Shown: one piece after another, positions 44,919 to 54,864 of the stretch
Numbering within the stretch: the stretch's first letter is position 1
How the letters are laid out: each line of letters opens with the position of its first letter
Notes under the pieces: generated by a model
What the model was told of the DNA's origin: nothing
Database searches by the model: none
The model's input: only the letters and a program-made list of their open reading frames with translations
Assembly (NCBI RefSeq): GCF_001050515.1
Contig: NZ_CAHS01000013.1
Coordinates: 186,001-250,000 of the forward strand
From: Erwinia piriflorinigrans CFBP 5888
Lineage (GTDB): Bacteria > Pseudomonadota > Gammaproteobacteria > Enterobacterales > Enterobacteriaceae
Direction of reading: 5' to 3'
DNA: 64,000 nt
Made by a program: the position numbers and the translations under genes

Positions 44919-47546
44919 ATGTCATACCTGAATAATGGAGCAGGCACCGATAAAATGACAACACTCGACATCCGGGGACTGACCCTAAAAAAAACAATAG
45001 TTACGCCGCTGGCATTGCTACTGGTGTTATCAACATTTTCAGCGCGTGCAGACAACTACTTTAATCCCCGATTCTTGTCTGACGACCCGGAATCGGTCGC
45101 CGATCTGTCCGGCTTTGAGAAAGGGCTTGAAGCTCCGCCTGGCACCTATCGTGTCGACATCTATATGAATGATGGCTACATGACCACGCGGGATGTCACT
45201 TTCGAACATTCGGATGATGGGATGCGTCTGGAGCCCTGCCTGACTCGTTCCCAACTGGCGTCACTGGGGGTTAATACTTTAATCCTGCCCGATATTGCCA
45301 CCATAAAGAGCACGGCATGTGTGCCATTTACGCGGCTGATTGCTGAATCATCAAGTGCATTTGACGTGGGCCGTCAGCGGCTGGATATTAGCATCCCCCA
45401 GGCATTTATGGGCAACCAGGCCCGAGGCTACATAGCCCCAGAACTTTGGGATAATGGCATCCCCGCTGGTTTGCTGAATTATAATTATACCGGTAGCGAA
45501 GTGCGCAGCAGGAATGGCGGGACGCGCAACTACTCTTACCTCAATCTGCAAAGCGGTCTCAACCTCGGCGCGTGGCGGCTGCGAGATAACTCTACCTGGA
45601 GCTACAGCAGCGGTGCAGGATATAACGAAAATCGTTGGCAGCACGTCAATACGTGGCTTGAGCGCGACATCATTGCCTGGCGCAGCCGCCTGACTATAGG
45701 TGACAGCTATACGGCGGGCGATATCTTCGAAGGTATCAACTTTCGCGGTATTCAGGTGGCTTCGGACGATAATATGCTTCCCGACAGTCAGCGTGGATTT
45801 GCCCCTGTTATTCATGGTATCGCCCGCGGTACGGCGCGCGTTTCCATTAAGCAAAATGGCTATGAAATCTACCAAACTACCGTACCGCCGGGTGCATTCA
45901 CCATCGGCGACCTTTACGCGGCTGGAAACAGTGGCGACCTACAGGTGGCCGTAAAAGAGGCGGACGGTTCAGTCCAGGTATTTACGGTGCCGTTCTCGTC
46001 AGTTCCTATGCTGCAACGAGAAGGACAGGTCAAGTTCGCGTTCACGGCAGGGCAGTATCGCAGTGGGAGCGATCAACAGGACAAACCGGCATTTTTCCAG
46101 GGAACGGCCCTTTGGGGGCTGACCGATGGCTGGACAGTTTATGGCGGCACGCGTGCATCCAACGATTACCGCTCATTCAATTTCGGCTTAGGCAAAAATT
46201 TGGGATCTCTGGGCGCGATTTCGACCGATATCACCCAGGCTAACGCCACCCTTCCCGATGACAGCAGGCATCAAGGGCAATCTTTGCGTTTTCTTTACAG
46301 TAAATCACTTAACGATCTGGGAACCAATCTCCAGCTGGTGGGATATCGCTATTCAACACAAGGGTATTACTCCTTGGCTGATACCGCATGGCGCCGCATG
46401 AACGGTTACACCGTGGTCGGTGAGGATGGCATTGTCAACGTAGAGCCGAAATTAACGGATTACTACAACCTTAATTACAGTAAGCGCGGACGTCTGCAGG
46501 CAACGTTAACGCAGCAAGTCGGGCGTACATCGACGGTATACCTGACCGGTAGCCACCAAAGCTATTGGAAAACGGGGCGTTCGGATGAGCAGCTACAGAT
46601 CGGATATAACAGCACGATAAAGGATATCAGCTGGGGCTTGAGTTATAGCCTTTCCAGAAACGCATGGGCCGATGGTAAAGATCAGCAGCTAGCATTCAAC
46701 ATGAACATCCCGTTCAGCCACTGGATGCGATCGGACACGCGTTCAGCATTTAAAAACGCCAACGCCAGCTACAACACATCAACCGACTTCAAAGGCCGTA
46801 CGACAGGTACTGCGGGACTTTATGGAACGCTGCTTGAAGACAATAACCTGAGCTACAGCGTACAAACAGGTTATGCCAACGGAGGATCGGGTAGAACAGG
46901 GGCAACCGGCAATACGGCTCTTAACTACCGGGGTACATACGGTAATAGCAACATCGGTTACAGCCACAGTAGCAATTACAAACAGCTCTATTACGGTATC
47001 AGTGGCGGCGTACTGGCACATGAAGATGGTGTGACCTTTAGCCAGCCCCTCAACGACACCATGGTATTGATAAAAGCGCCAGGGGCTAAACACGTTGCCG
47101 TAGAGAATCAGACGGGCGTGCGTACAGACTGGCGAGGATATGCCGTGCTCCCTTATGCCATGGACTATCGTGAGAACCGAATAGCGCTTAACACGGACTC
47201 TTTGGCAAATAATGTCGAGCTCGATGAGGCTGTATTGAGCGTGGTGCCAACACGCGGTGCCGTTGTGCGTGCTGATTTCAAAGCACGGGTCGGATTAAAA
47301 GTCCTGATGACGCTGACTCATAACGGAAAACCCGTTCCCTTTGGCTCCATTGCATCTTACGGGGATGGGCGGTCGGGCAGTATTGTTGCCGATGGTGGTC
47401 AGGTTTATCTGACCGGGCTTTCACCCAATGGGAAAATCAAAGTGAAGTGGGGTGATGATGCCAATGAGAGCTGTACGGCTACTTACAGTCTGCCAGCAGA
47501 CAGCGAGAAAAAGGCGCTGAGCTATACCTCAGCCGTGTGCCGGTGA
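44919..47546 (+). CDS. fimD: Outer-membrane usher FimD
   Basis: An 875-aa usher (E. coli 878). The ATG at 44919 has GGGAGGG upstream; the frame extends to 44901. The signal peptide is preceded by an extended n-region, typical of ushers, and the mature N-domain begins NYFNPRFLSDDPESVADLSGFE. The 24-strand pore domain, the plug region and the two C-terminal domains, with Cys pair in ESCTATYSL...SAVCR, are all present. It assembles and secretes the pilus. Confidence 0.96.
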   Translation: MSYLNNGAGTDKMTTLDIRGLTLKKTIVTPLALLLVLSTFSARADNYFNPRFLSDDPESVADLSGFEKGLEAPPGTYRVDIYMNDGYMTTRDVTFEHSDDGMRLEPCLTRSQLASLGVNTLILPDIATIKSTACVPFTRLIAESSSAFDVGRQRLDISIPQAFMGNQARGYIAPELWDNGIPAGLLNYNYTGSEVRSRNGGTRNYSYLNLQSGLNLGAWRLRDNSTWSYSSGAGYNENRWQHVNTWLERDIIAWRSRLTIGDSYTAGDIFEGINFRGIQVASDDNMLPDSQRGFAPVIHGIARGTARVSIKQNGYEIYQTTVPPGAFTIGDLYAAGNSGDLQVAVKEADGSVQVFTVPFSSVPMLQREGQVKFAFTAGQYRSGSDQQDKPAFFQGTALWGLTDGWTVYGGTRASNDYRSFNFGLGKNLGSLGAISTDITQANATLPDDSRHQGQSLRFLYSKSLNDLGTNLQLVGYRYSTQGYYSLADTAWRRMNGYTVVGEDGIVNVEPKLTDYYNLNYSKRGRLQATLTQQVGRTSTVYLTGSHQSYWKTGRSDEQLQIGYNSTIKDISWGLSYSLSRNAWADGKDQQLAFNMNIPFSHWMRSDTRSAFKNANASYNTSTDFKGRTTGTAGLYGTLLEDNNLSYSVQTGYANGGSGRTGATGNTALNYRGTYGNSNIGYSHSSNYKQLYYGISGGVLAHEDGVTFSQPLNDTMVLIKAPGAKHVAVENQTGVRTDWRGYAVLPYAMDYRENRIALNTDSLANNVELDEAVLSVVPTRGAVVRADFKARVGLKVLMTLTHNGKPVPFGSIASYGDGRSGSIVADGGQVYLTGLSPNGKIKVKWGDDANESCTATYSLPADSEKKALSYTSAVCR

Positions 47547-47568
47547 TCGGACAGGAGAAAATGAATCA

Positions 47569-48093
47569 ATGACTAAATCCCTTTCAATCCTGTATTTACT
47601 CTCTTTTTTGGCGTGGGATACCCACGCGGCAGACAGTACGATCACGATTACAGGATATTTAAAAGACGGCGGCTGTTCAGTCGCGGTGGACTCGCAAGAT
47701 TTTACCGTGGATCTGATGAGCAATGCCGCCAGGCAGCTTTATCGTCCAGGAGCGGTCACTCCCGCCGTTCCCTTCAACATTGTCCTCGATGCGTGCGGCG
47801 AATCGGTAACGGGATTGAGAGTCGGTTATACGGGGACTTCCGACAGTGATAACACCGCTCTGCTAAAACTCGATGCGGGAGATAACGCCGCGAGCGGCAT
47901 GGGAATTCAGATACTGGACAAAGATCGGGGCGCTATTCCGTTAAATGCAGCTCAGGAAGCTCTCAACTGGATCACGTTGACGCCTGGCCAGTCCAACACC
48001 CTGATTTTTCATGCGCGCCTGATGGCAACACGCACCCCCGTGACGGCGGGGCTGGTGAATGCCACGGCGAACTTCACCTTAGAGTTTCAATAA
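47569..48093 (+). CDS. fimF: Minor tip fimbrial subunit FimF
   Basis: A 174-aa pilin (E. coli 176). A signal peptide of about 20 residues ends HAA; the N-terminal donor strand is DSTITITGYL; the Cys pair is in GGCSVAVD and LDACGES; the C-terminus is NFTLEFQ. It joins the FimG tip protein to the FimA rod. It lies 22 bp downstream of fimD and 12 bp upstream of fimG. Confidence 0.93.
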   Translation: MTKSLSILYLLSFLAWDTHAADSTITITGYLKDGGCSVAVDSQDFTVDLMSNAARQLYRPGAVTPAVPFNIVLDACGESVTGLRVGYTGTSDSDNTALLKLDAGDNAASGMGIQILDKDRGAIPLNAAQEALNWITLTPGQSNTLIFHARLMATRTPVTAGLVNATANFTLEFQ

Positions 48094-48105
48094 GGAAATC
48101 AGGAA

Positions 48106-48609
48106 ATGACCAGGATAAACACCGCGCTGCTGGCGGTAATTTTAATGTTCAACGGAATACTGAGTGCTCATGCGGCTGATGTCACCATTACGGTCAATGG
48201 CCGCGTCGTGGCTAAGCCCTGTACGGTATCGACGCCTTCGGCAACGGTTAATTTAGGTGACCTTTTTGCCTTCAATTTTGTGCAGGCGGGATCGGGATCT
48301 GCCTGGTATCCGGTTACGCTAAATTTGACGGATTGTCCTATAGGCACATCAAGAGTGACGGCGACCTATACCGGTATAACGGACAGCACGGGCTATTACA
48401 AAAATCAGGGGGATGCAACTCACCTCCAGCTGGAGCTACAGGACACCAGTGGTAATAACCTGAATAACGGCAAGACACAAACCGTTCAGGTTGACGACTC
48501 CGCGCAATCGGCGAGTATGCCACTTAGGGTTCGCGCGTTGTCGGTCAATGGTAATGCGGAACAAGGCAGCATCCGGGCGGTGATTAATGTCACGTATACC
48601 TATGCCTAA
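48106..48609 (+). CDS. fimG: Minor tip fimbrial subunit FimG
   Basis: A 167-aa pilin (E. coli 167). A signal peptide ends near AHAA; the donor strand is DVTITVNGRVVAKPC, very like E. coli FimG, whose strand completes FimH. Cys residues lie in KPCTVS and LTDCPIG, and the C-terminus is VINVTYTYA. RBS AAGGAAATCAGGAA precedes the start. Confidence 0.94.
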   Translation: MTRINTALLAVILMFNGILSAHAADVTITVNGRVVAKPCTVSTPSATVNLGDLFAFNFVQAGSGSAWYPVTLNLTDCPIGTSRVTATYTGITDSTGYYKNQGDATHLQLELQDTSGNNLNNGKTQTVQVDDSAQSASMPLRVRALSVNGNAEQGSIRAVINVTYTYA

Positions 48610-48626
48610 ATATCAAGGAATTGCTC

Positions 48627-49568
48627 ATGAAGCTTACTCGCAAAATTAAAAGCACACTTAAAAGAAAAGAGGCTGTGGCATTGTTAGCATCGTGTTCGCT
48701 GATGATGTTTTCAACAGGTGCAAACGCATTCGCTTGCAAAACCGCTGCTGGTGCAGAGATCCCAATTGGTGGGGGGAGCGAAAATGTGTATGTTGACTTA
48801 GTGCCATCCGTCGGCATTGGGCAAAACCTGGTCGTTGATCTTTCAACCCAGATCGCCTGTCGTAATGATTACCCTAACACGCACACAGACTACGTTTCTC
48901 TTTTAAAGGGCTCTGCCTACGGCGGAGCGCTGGAAAACTTCAAGGGGAGTATCAATTATTCCGGTAGCTCTTATCCTTTTCCTACCGACTCAGAAACCAA
49001 AAACATAACCTATAAGTCGAAGACCGAAACACCCTGGCCCACCAAGCTCTACCTGACGGCAATCGGGTCTGCTGCGGACGGTGTTGCGATTAAGGCAGGT
49101 ACTTTAGTGGCAATATTGAATATGCATCAGACTAACAACTATGGTGAATCCAATTCATATATTTGGAACATATACGCGCTAAACTCTGTGGTTGTTCCTA
49201 CCGGTGGTTGTGATGTGTCTGCACGCAATGTCACGGTGACACTTCCTGATTATCCAGCAACCGCAGAGGTCCCGTTGACCGTACATTGTGGGGAAAATCT
49301 GAAGCTGTCATATTATTTAACCGGAGCCACTGCTGATACCGCCAACACTGTTTTTTCCAACACGTCATCTTCAAATCCCGCTGAAGGTATAGGTGTTCAG
49401 CTATCAAACCGAAACGGTATTATTGCCAGTAACAAAAATGTGTCGCTAGGAACTGTCGGAACCAATCCTGTTAGCCTGGGATTAACGGCTTCCTATGCCC
49501 GTACCACAGGGCAGGTAGTGGCAGGAAATGTTCAGTCGCTGATTGGTGTCACATTCGTTTATGAATAA
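48627..49568 (+). CDS. fimH: Type 1 fimbrial adhesin FimH
   Basis: A 313-aa two-domain tip adhesin. The ATG at 48627 follows AAGGA by 7 bp, and the long signal peptide ends GANA, giving mature FACKTAAG. In the lectin domain Phe1, Asn46, Asp47, Tyr48 and Asp54 of the mannose pocket are kept, as is the Cys3-Cys44 pair. The loop after QTNNY is one residue shorter than in E. coli, and the residues matching Asp140 and Phe142 are changed. The pilin domain starts after VVPTGGCDVSARNVTV and ends GVTFVYE. Specificity may therefore differ from E. coli. Confidence 0.95.
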   Translation: MKLTRKIKSTLKRKEAVALLASCSLMMFSTGANAFACKTAAGAEIPIGGGSENVYVDLVPSVGIGQNLVVDLSTQIACRNDYPNTHTDYVSLLKGSAYGGALENFKGSINYSGSSYPFPTDSETKNITYKSKTETPWPTKLYLTAIGSAADGVAIKAGTLVAILNMHQTNNYGESNSYIWNIYALNSVVVPTGGCDVSARNVTVTLPDYPATAEVPLTVHCGENLKLSYYLTGATADTANTVFSNTSSSNPAEGIGVQLSNRNGIIASNKNVSLGTVGTNPVSLGLTASYARTTGQVVAGNVQSLIGVTFVYE

Positions 49569-49775
49569 ATGCGAACAGGTCGAGAAATAAGCGTTATTGC
49601 AGGAGTTCGTGTGTTCGACTTGTTAATAGAATATATTAACTGATGTTAATTTAATTACTCTAATTTATCGCATGGAAATCACTCCCTGCTTTAAGTCGTT
49701 AATTATTTATGGGTAATCAAAGATTATTGATATTAAGAACTGATTGTTAATAACGTCAGTTCAAAGGTGTGCCTC

Positions 49776-50483
49776 ATGGATTTTTTAAAAGAACGAAAGA
49801 AAAAGGTTATTGTGATGGAGCCTGTGGCATTTTTGCGCCATAGCATGGTCGAGTTGCTGGTGGATTACTTTGATTCCCAAATAGATATTGTTGGCGTCAC
49901 GGGAGAACTATCGGAGCTTATGCGGCTATCCATCATCCATTACCCCGTGGATATCATTCTATCCGAAGTTTTCGGTGAGTCAGAGAATTATAAAAACTGG
50001 GGAGCGTTTACCGATTTTATAGCCATCAGCTCGCCCTCTTCATTTTGTCTGATTTGGTCATCAAAGCCAGGTATTTTTATTAGCAAGTTCATTAGTTTAA
50101 ATATGCAGATTCGTCCTCTACAGATTGATAAAAAAATAGAGAGAGAGCATTTTTTGCAGATTTTTTCTAATGTAATTGGTATGGAGGTGCTGTCTCCCAT
50201 GCATATCAATAAGCATTCAGAATCAAAATTACCCGCATTGACCCACAGTGAAATTACGATTATTAGCGGAATTCTGGACGGATATAGCATTTCAGCACTA
50301 TCAAATGAATATCGCGTTAGTCGTAAAACAGTATACACCCACAAGCGTAATGCAATGGTTAAGCTGAATCTGTCAACGACAGCAGAGCTCAGAAGCCTGT
50401 TCACGGGCGGATGCCCTGTGAGTAACGCTGAAGTGGGTTGTTTCCCCAACATCACTAACATATCTGAACCTGTATGGTTATAA
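49776..50483 (+). CDS. LuxR/NarL-type regulator with altered receiver
   Basis: A 235-aa regulator, ATG at 49776 after AAGGTG. The C-terminal LuxR HTH (about residues 150-215) reads LTHSEITIISGILDGYSISALS then RVSRKTVYTHKRNAMVKL. The N-terminal half looks like a degenerate receiver: KVIVMEPVAFLRHSMVELL, then DIILSEVFGE where the phospho-acceptor Asp would be and a Glu stands. It lies 200 bp downstream of fimH, in the place of FimZ-like regulators. It probably controls the fim operon or motility without phosphorylation (inference). Confidence 0.8.
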   Translation: MDFLKERKKKVIVMEPVAFLRHSMVELLVDYFDSQIDIVGVTGELSELMRLSIIHYPVDIILSEVFGESENYKNWGAFTDFIAISSPSSFCLIWSSKPGIFISKFISLNMQIRPLQIDKKIEREHFLQIFSNVIGMEVLSPMHINKHSESKLPALTHSEITIISGILDGYSISALSNEYRVSRKTVYTHKRNAMVKLNLSTTAELRSLFTGGCPVSNAEVGCFPNITNISEPVWL

Positions 50484-50979
50484 GAAAAAACGACACTTAT
50501 GCTACTTGTAGTCTAAGTTTATCTGGTCAGGCATACAGGCAAAGCGGGTTTCTCGAATCTGTGCACATTTTTACAGCCGATTAACGGAGAGTGGGATAGA
50601 CAGAAAATCGTTTCATCCATGCGCATCAACGGTCTATTTGCGTCGGTAAAAGCTACCTTTTAATCCCCCCAGAATAATGATTTATTGTATTAGAATTATT
50701 CTTTCTTAATTGAAAAAAACGTTCAAATTTCCACCTTAAATTAGCAAACAAGGATGGCTCTGTCTTTATAGGTTTTTTATATTGGTCATTTTTTTGTGCT
50801 TACTAAAATCAAATTTATTGATTTTTACTCTGTTTTTTGGGTGGGATTTATCCTGAATAGTAGTTAATCGTTCTTATGGGTTGGTGAATTTAAGAATAAT
50901 CTCATTTGTTGTTGCAATGGTTTTTCTTTCCTGGGATTATCTTAGAATGTTGAACGATTTTCATTTGGGGGTGATTTAA
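50484..50979. other. AT-rich spacer ahead of second recombinase
   Basis: About 500 bp with no gene. No copy of the 15-bp switch repeat is seen here. The region is AT-rich with several T/A tracts suitable for H-NS or IHF binding, and presumably holds the recombinase promoter. Confidence 0.6.
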
Positions 50980-51570
50980 ATGGGTAATACATTAAAAAGA
51001 AAATATCTGACGCAGGGTGAATTGCTAAATGTGATGGCTGCTGCCAGAACTGGACGCTACGCCGAGAGAGATGAGTGCTTCATTAATTTATGTTTCATTC
51101 ACGGACTTAGAGTAAGTGAAATTTGTCAGCTCAGGGTATCAGATATCAATCTGGAAGATGGCGTTATTCATATCAGAAGGCTTAAAAATGGGCTGGCAAC
51201 AACGCAGCCACTGCTACCCAATGAGATCATTCTATTAAAGAAATGGTTGAATGTCAGAAATTCATGGTCAGGGGGCAGTTGTTCAGAGCTGTTTTTATCT
51301 CAAAAGGGAGGGCCAATATCGCGGCAGCAGGTCTATACCCTGTTACGCAAGTACGGCCATGTGGCAGGGATCACTGTCCCCCTTCATCCCCATATGCTAA
51401 GACACTCATGTGGTTATGCATTGGCTAATAATGGTGCTGACACTCGGCTGATACAAGATTACCTGGGGCATAGAAATATCCACCATACGGTTTTATATAC
51501 GGCAAGTAATTCCGCAAGGTTTGTCGGTATGTGGAAAAAAAGCTTCATTTTTGAGTTAAACGGCCAATAG
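50980..51570 (+). CDS. FimB/FimE-like tyrosine recombinase (downstream)
   Basis: A 196-aa recombinase, clearly related to the one at 41864. Catalytic residues are Arg in GLRVSEICQL, HMLRHSCGYAL and GHRNIHHTVLYT with the Tyr nucleophile. It lies at the far end of the fim locus, after the LuxR regulator, rather than beside its paralogue as fimB/fimE are in E. coli. RBS GGGGGTG. It probably also acts on the switch at 42433-42744; its direction bias is unknown. Confidence 0.88.
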   Translation: MGNTLKRKYLTQGELLNVMAAARTGRYAERDECFINLCFIHGLRVSEICQLRVSDINLEDGVIHIRRLKNGLATTQPLLPNEIILLKKWLNVRNSWSGGSCSELFLSQKGGPISRQQVYTLLRKYGHVAGITVPLHPHMLRHSCGYALANNGADTRLIQDYLGHRNIHHTVLYTASNSARFVGMWKKSFIFELNGQ

Positions 51571-52112
51571 AAGTCCGGGCTGGATTGAAGTGTTGCATTC
51601 ACACCCCTATGTTTTTTCATGGCTACCGCTCTTTCAGATAGAATGTTTTCGCCAAAAAATATCGAGAAATCTAAACGGGAAGTAAACTAAGTCGATATAT
51701 CTGCGATGTATTGAAGCCAATCCTGTCGGGTAAATGAGATGCAGATTATTTTATCGTTGTAATCTCTTGTACAGCTAATGTATTAAAGACAGATTCGCTG
51801 CGCTTTTATCGCCTGGTTGCAATGGCTAAAATTATTTAGTGCACAATAATTAGCGCTGTGAATGTAAAATAAACTGCCTCTGCAGTCACCTTGTTAAAAT
51901 AAATTTCTGCCACTCCGCCGCACCAGCCAAAGTCTGCTTCAGAAACAGGTCTGCGCTGAAAAAATTTAGCCATAGCTATGATTGTCAGGCGGGAATTCAG
52001 GGCGAGAGGAAAATTCACTATAGAACGTCTGTGTTAATTCATCTTGTTTTTACTCCGGTGACCTTATCAGTGAGTGTTGATATTGCCGCTAATAATCTGT
52101 CACTGCCTGATA
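51571..52112. other. Non-coding spacer after fimbrial locus
   Basis: About 540 bp with no convincing gene on either strand; the only frames are short and lack RBS or coding character. It ends in the terminator hairpin at 52113. Confidence 0.6.
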
Positions 52113-52150
52113 ACAGGCGGGCACCCTTGTGCCCGCCTGTACTTTTTTTT
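52113..52150 (+). terminator. Strong hairpin terminator near GH3 gene
   Basis: ACAGGCGGGCAC and GTGCCCGCCTGT form a 12-bp perfect stem with a CCTT loop, followed on the plus strand by an 8-9-base T run overlapping the end of the beta-glucosidase gene. On the minus strand the T run is missing, but the stem may still end that transcript. Confidence 0.85.
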
Positions 52151-54296
52151 AGTAGCCTTTAGCGGTTGCAGTCAGTTCCACTTGAGCCTGTAAAACATAA
52201 TCTGTCGCATTCCTGCCGAGCAGAATGTTATAGCATCCCGCTTCAGTTACCCATTGTGCTTTCTGCGAGTTCCAGCACGAAATAACCCGGGGTTCCAGCA
52301 TTAGTTCCAGCTGGCAACTCTCTCCCGGCTGTAGATAAACCCGCCTGAATGCGGCCAGACGTGCGACATAGCTGCGGCTTACCGGCTGAATATAAATCTG
52401 TGGTACATCAGCGCCGGCACGTTGACCGCTGTTGGTCACCGTCAGCGTGACATGGATATTTCCGTTATTGATGGTGGCGGACAGATCCGTATAACAAAAA
52501 GAGGTATAGCTGAGGCCATATCCAAACGGGAACAGCGGGGTCTGGCCAGTGCGAGCAAACCAGCGGTAACCCACATCAGAACCTTCCACGTTGTAATCCA
52601 TGTGAATAATGCCACCTTTAAGCGGGGTGGCGGGGAGTGAGGTAGTGGTTTCGGGATCGGTCTGTTGCGGATGCGGTAGCTGCGCTTCGGCCACAGGAAA
52701 GGTGACCGGCAGCCTGCCAGATGGGTTTACCCGGCCAAACAGTACTCCGGCAATCGCCTCACCGCCCCCAGACCCCGGATACCAGGCTTCCAGCACCGCA
52801 GAGACGTTATCAAGCCACGGCATGGTGACCGGGCCGCCGGTTTCCAGCACGACGATAGTTTGGGGATTTGCTTCTGCAAGGGCCTGGATCAGCGCATTTT
52901 GTTCCCCGGGGAGTGAAAGACCCTGTGCATCAAGCGATTCTGAACGCCATTCTTCGGCAAAAACAATCACTGCGTCAGCACGATGCGCCTGGCTGACCGC
53001 TTGAGCAATATTTTCCCCATCGAGGAAGCTGACTTCTCTCGCCCCCGATTCAGCGCGGATAGCCCACAGTGGCGAAGAGGGATGAATGACTTTATCTGTC
53101 TGAATACCCATAAAATCGACGCCCGGCAGTCGCAGGCTGCCGACGGGCGTTACTGCCGATGAGCCGCCGCCCGCGAGCACACCACTATCGGCATGAGCGC
53201 CGACGACCAGTAATCTGCGTGAACCCCGTGGCAGTGGCAGCGTCTCATTTTCATTTTTCAGTAGCACAATGCCTTGTTCAGCTTCACGCTGTGCGGTGAG
53301 CCGGTGCGCCATATAATCAATGTCACCAAGCGGCTGCGGCGGCTGCTCTGGTGAACCCACGGCAAACAGGCTGCGCAGAATGCGCCGCACCATATCGTCA
53401 ATGCGGCTTTGCGGCACTTCACCCGCAGCGACCGCCTGCTTCAACAGCGGGCCAAACCAAACCTTATTATCCAGGTTTGCGCCGGACTGTACGTCTAACC
53501 CGGCCAGAGCCGCTTTGGTGGTTGAATGGGTTGCGCCCCAGTCGGACATGACCCAGCCGGGATACTGCCAGTCGCCTTTAAGGACGTCATTCAACAAAAA
53601 GGAATTTTCGGATGCCCAGTCACCATTCACCAGGTTATAGCCCGGCATAACTGCTCCCGGTTGACCTATTTCAATTGCGATTTCAAAAGCAAGCAGGTCT
53701 GACTCGCGCATGGCCGCTTCTTTGAGATCTGAGCTTATTAATACGCGCCCGGTTTCCTGAGGATTGAGGGCAAAGTGTTTTACGGTTGAAACAACGTGTT
53801 TTGACTGGATACCGCGCACAGAATTTCCCGCCATCACACCCGTCAGTAGCGGATCTTCTGAAAGGTATTCGAAATTACGGCCTCCTCGTGGCTCACGTAT
53901 AAGGTTGGCACCTCCTGCCAGCTGTACATTAAACCCTTTAGCAAAGGCCTCATGCCCTACCAGCTTACCGGTCAGCTCGGCCATTTCAGGGTTGAACGTT
54001 GAAGCGAGCAGCAGGCTTGAGGCAAGCGCGGTGGCGTTGTCCCCAGGTCGGACATTTCCCAACGCGGTGATACCGAGACTGGCGTCACTCTGTTGCATCG
54101 CTGGAATGCCCAGCCTGGGGATCGCCGGGTACCATGCCGCCGAGCCGATCGCCTCTGGCGGCAGCGCTTCACCGTCAAGGGGGATAGCCATCGGTGCGGA
54201 TAGCCAGGAAAACTTCTCATCTTCCGTCATCGCATTCACCACGATGTCAGCTTTTTCATCAGCCGTCAGGCCATCTCTTTGCCAGTTATGTGTCAT
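52149..54296 (-). CDS. Glycoside hydrolase family 3 beta-glucosidase
   Basis: A 715-aa GH3 enzyme without a signal peptide, so probably cytoplasmic, unlike periplasmic BglX. The N-terminal TIM barrel has the substrate/acid region GRNFEYLSEDP and KHFALNPQETGR, and the nucleophile Asp in GWVMSDWGATHS. The second domain has ADAVIVFAEEWRSE and ETGGPVTMPWL; a fibronectin-III-like C-terminal domain follows (about residues 600-710). RBS AAGGAG precedes the ATG. It stands alone with no transporter or regulator beside it. It probably cleaves plant-derived beta-glucosides; substrate is inferred only. Confidence 0.92.
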   Translation of the reverse strand: MTHNWQRDGLTADEKADIVVNAMTEDEKFSWLSAPMAIPLDGEALPPEAIGSAAWYPAIPRLGIPAMQQSDASLGITALGNVRPGDNATALASSLLLASTFNPEMAELTGKLVGHEAFAKGFNVQLAGGANLIREPRGGRNFEYLSEDPLLTGVMAGNSVRGIQSKHVVSTVKHFALNPQETGRVLISSDLKEAAMRESDLLAFEIAIEIGQPGAVMPGYNLVNGDWASENSFLLNDVLKGDWQYPGWVMSDWGATHSTTKAALAGLDVQSGANLDNKVWFGPLLKQAVAAGEVPQSRIDDMVRRILRSLFAVGSPEQPPQPLGDIDYMAHRLTAQREAEQGIVLLKNENETLPLPRGSRRLLVVGAHADSGVLAGGGSSAVTPVGSLRLPGVDFMGIQTDKVIHPSSPLWAIRAESGAREVSFLDGENIAQAVSQAHRADAVIVFAEEWRSESLDAQGLSLPGEQNALIQALAEANPQTIVVLETGGPVTMPWLDNVSAVLEAWYPGSGGGEAIAGVLFGRVNPSGRLPVTFPVAEAQLPHPQQTDPETTTSLPATPLKGGIIHMDYNVEGSDVGYRWFARTGQTPLFPFGYGLSYTSFCYTDLSATINNGNIHVTLTVTNSGQRAGADVPQIYIQPVSRSYVARLAAFRRVYLQPGESCQLELMLEPRVISCWNSQKAQWVTEAGCYNILLGRNATDYVLQAQVELTATAKGY

Positions 54297-54864
54297 CCTT
54301 TCTCCTTATATGGCGGCGCTGTCCGATTGGATACGCCAGGCGTGCGGTGGAGGTCTCACGGCCATACGGGCCGAAAAAAACGGCGTTCGGTATCTGCTGC
54401 GGGGCCGGAATGAACCGTGATCTGTTGTCGCCAGCGCATAGTTAACATGCGCGCGCGCGTAAGGGGCATCATAAGGCCGGGTAAATTCACGGTGTTCAAA
54501 GGCTGCGATATATCCCTTTGCCAAAAATGAGTGCCCGTAGCAAAGGTAGTAAAAAATCGAAAGCGTGGCAGATACAGGGCACTTTTTATCCGGTTTTCGA
54601 AATAGGCTGGCAACTGACCCCGCTTTCCGAGCGTGCATTTCTATTCTTTTAAAAACGTTATAATGGCGAAACGAATTTATTTATAAAAATTGGTTTTTTT
54701 TAAATAAAAAAATATGTCACATGTGCCGTTAATATCATTGCGGGTGTGGCATAACTCAGAGCGGATATGCCCGCTATGCGTCAGGCTTTGGTGAAGGTTT
54801 TTCCTATCTCAGCGAGAATTAACAACGTTTTGCACCTGGGGCGCTGCTGGAAAATAATCGTAGT
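54297..54864. other. Non-coding spacer upstream of GH3 gene
   Basis: About 570 bp. The part next to the GH3 gene should hold its promoter, and the part beyond 54650 is AT-rich. Open frames at 54306-54638 lack RBS and coding character and are not called. Confidence 0.55.

Noticed and set aside
50484-50979. A second invertible switch ahead of the downstream recombinase
   Set aside because: I found no copy of the 15-bp repeat and no other long inverted repeat in this spacer.
54306-54638. 110-codon frame upstream of the GH3 gene
   Set aside because: Mixed composition with no RBS or family pattern, in a region expected to hold the GH3 promoter.
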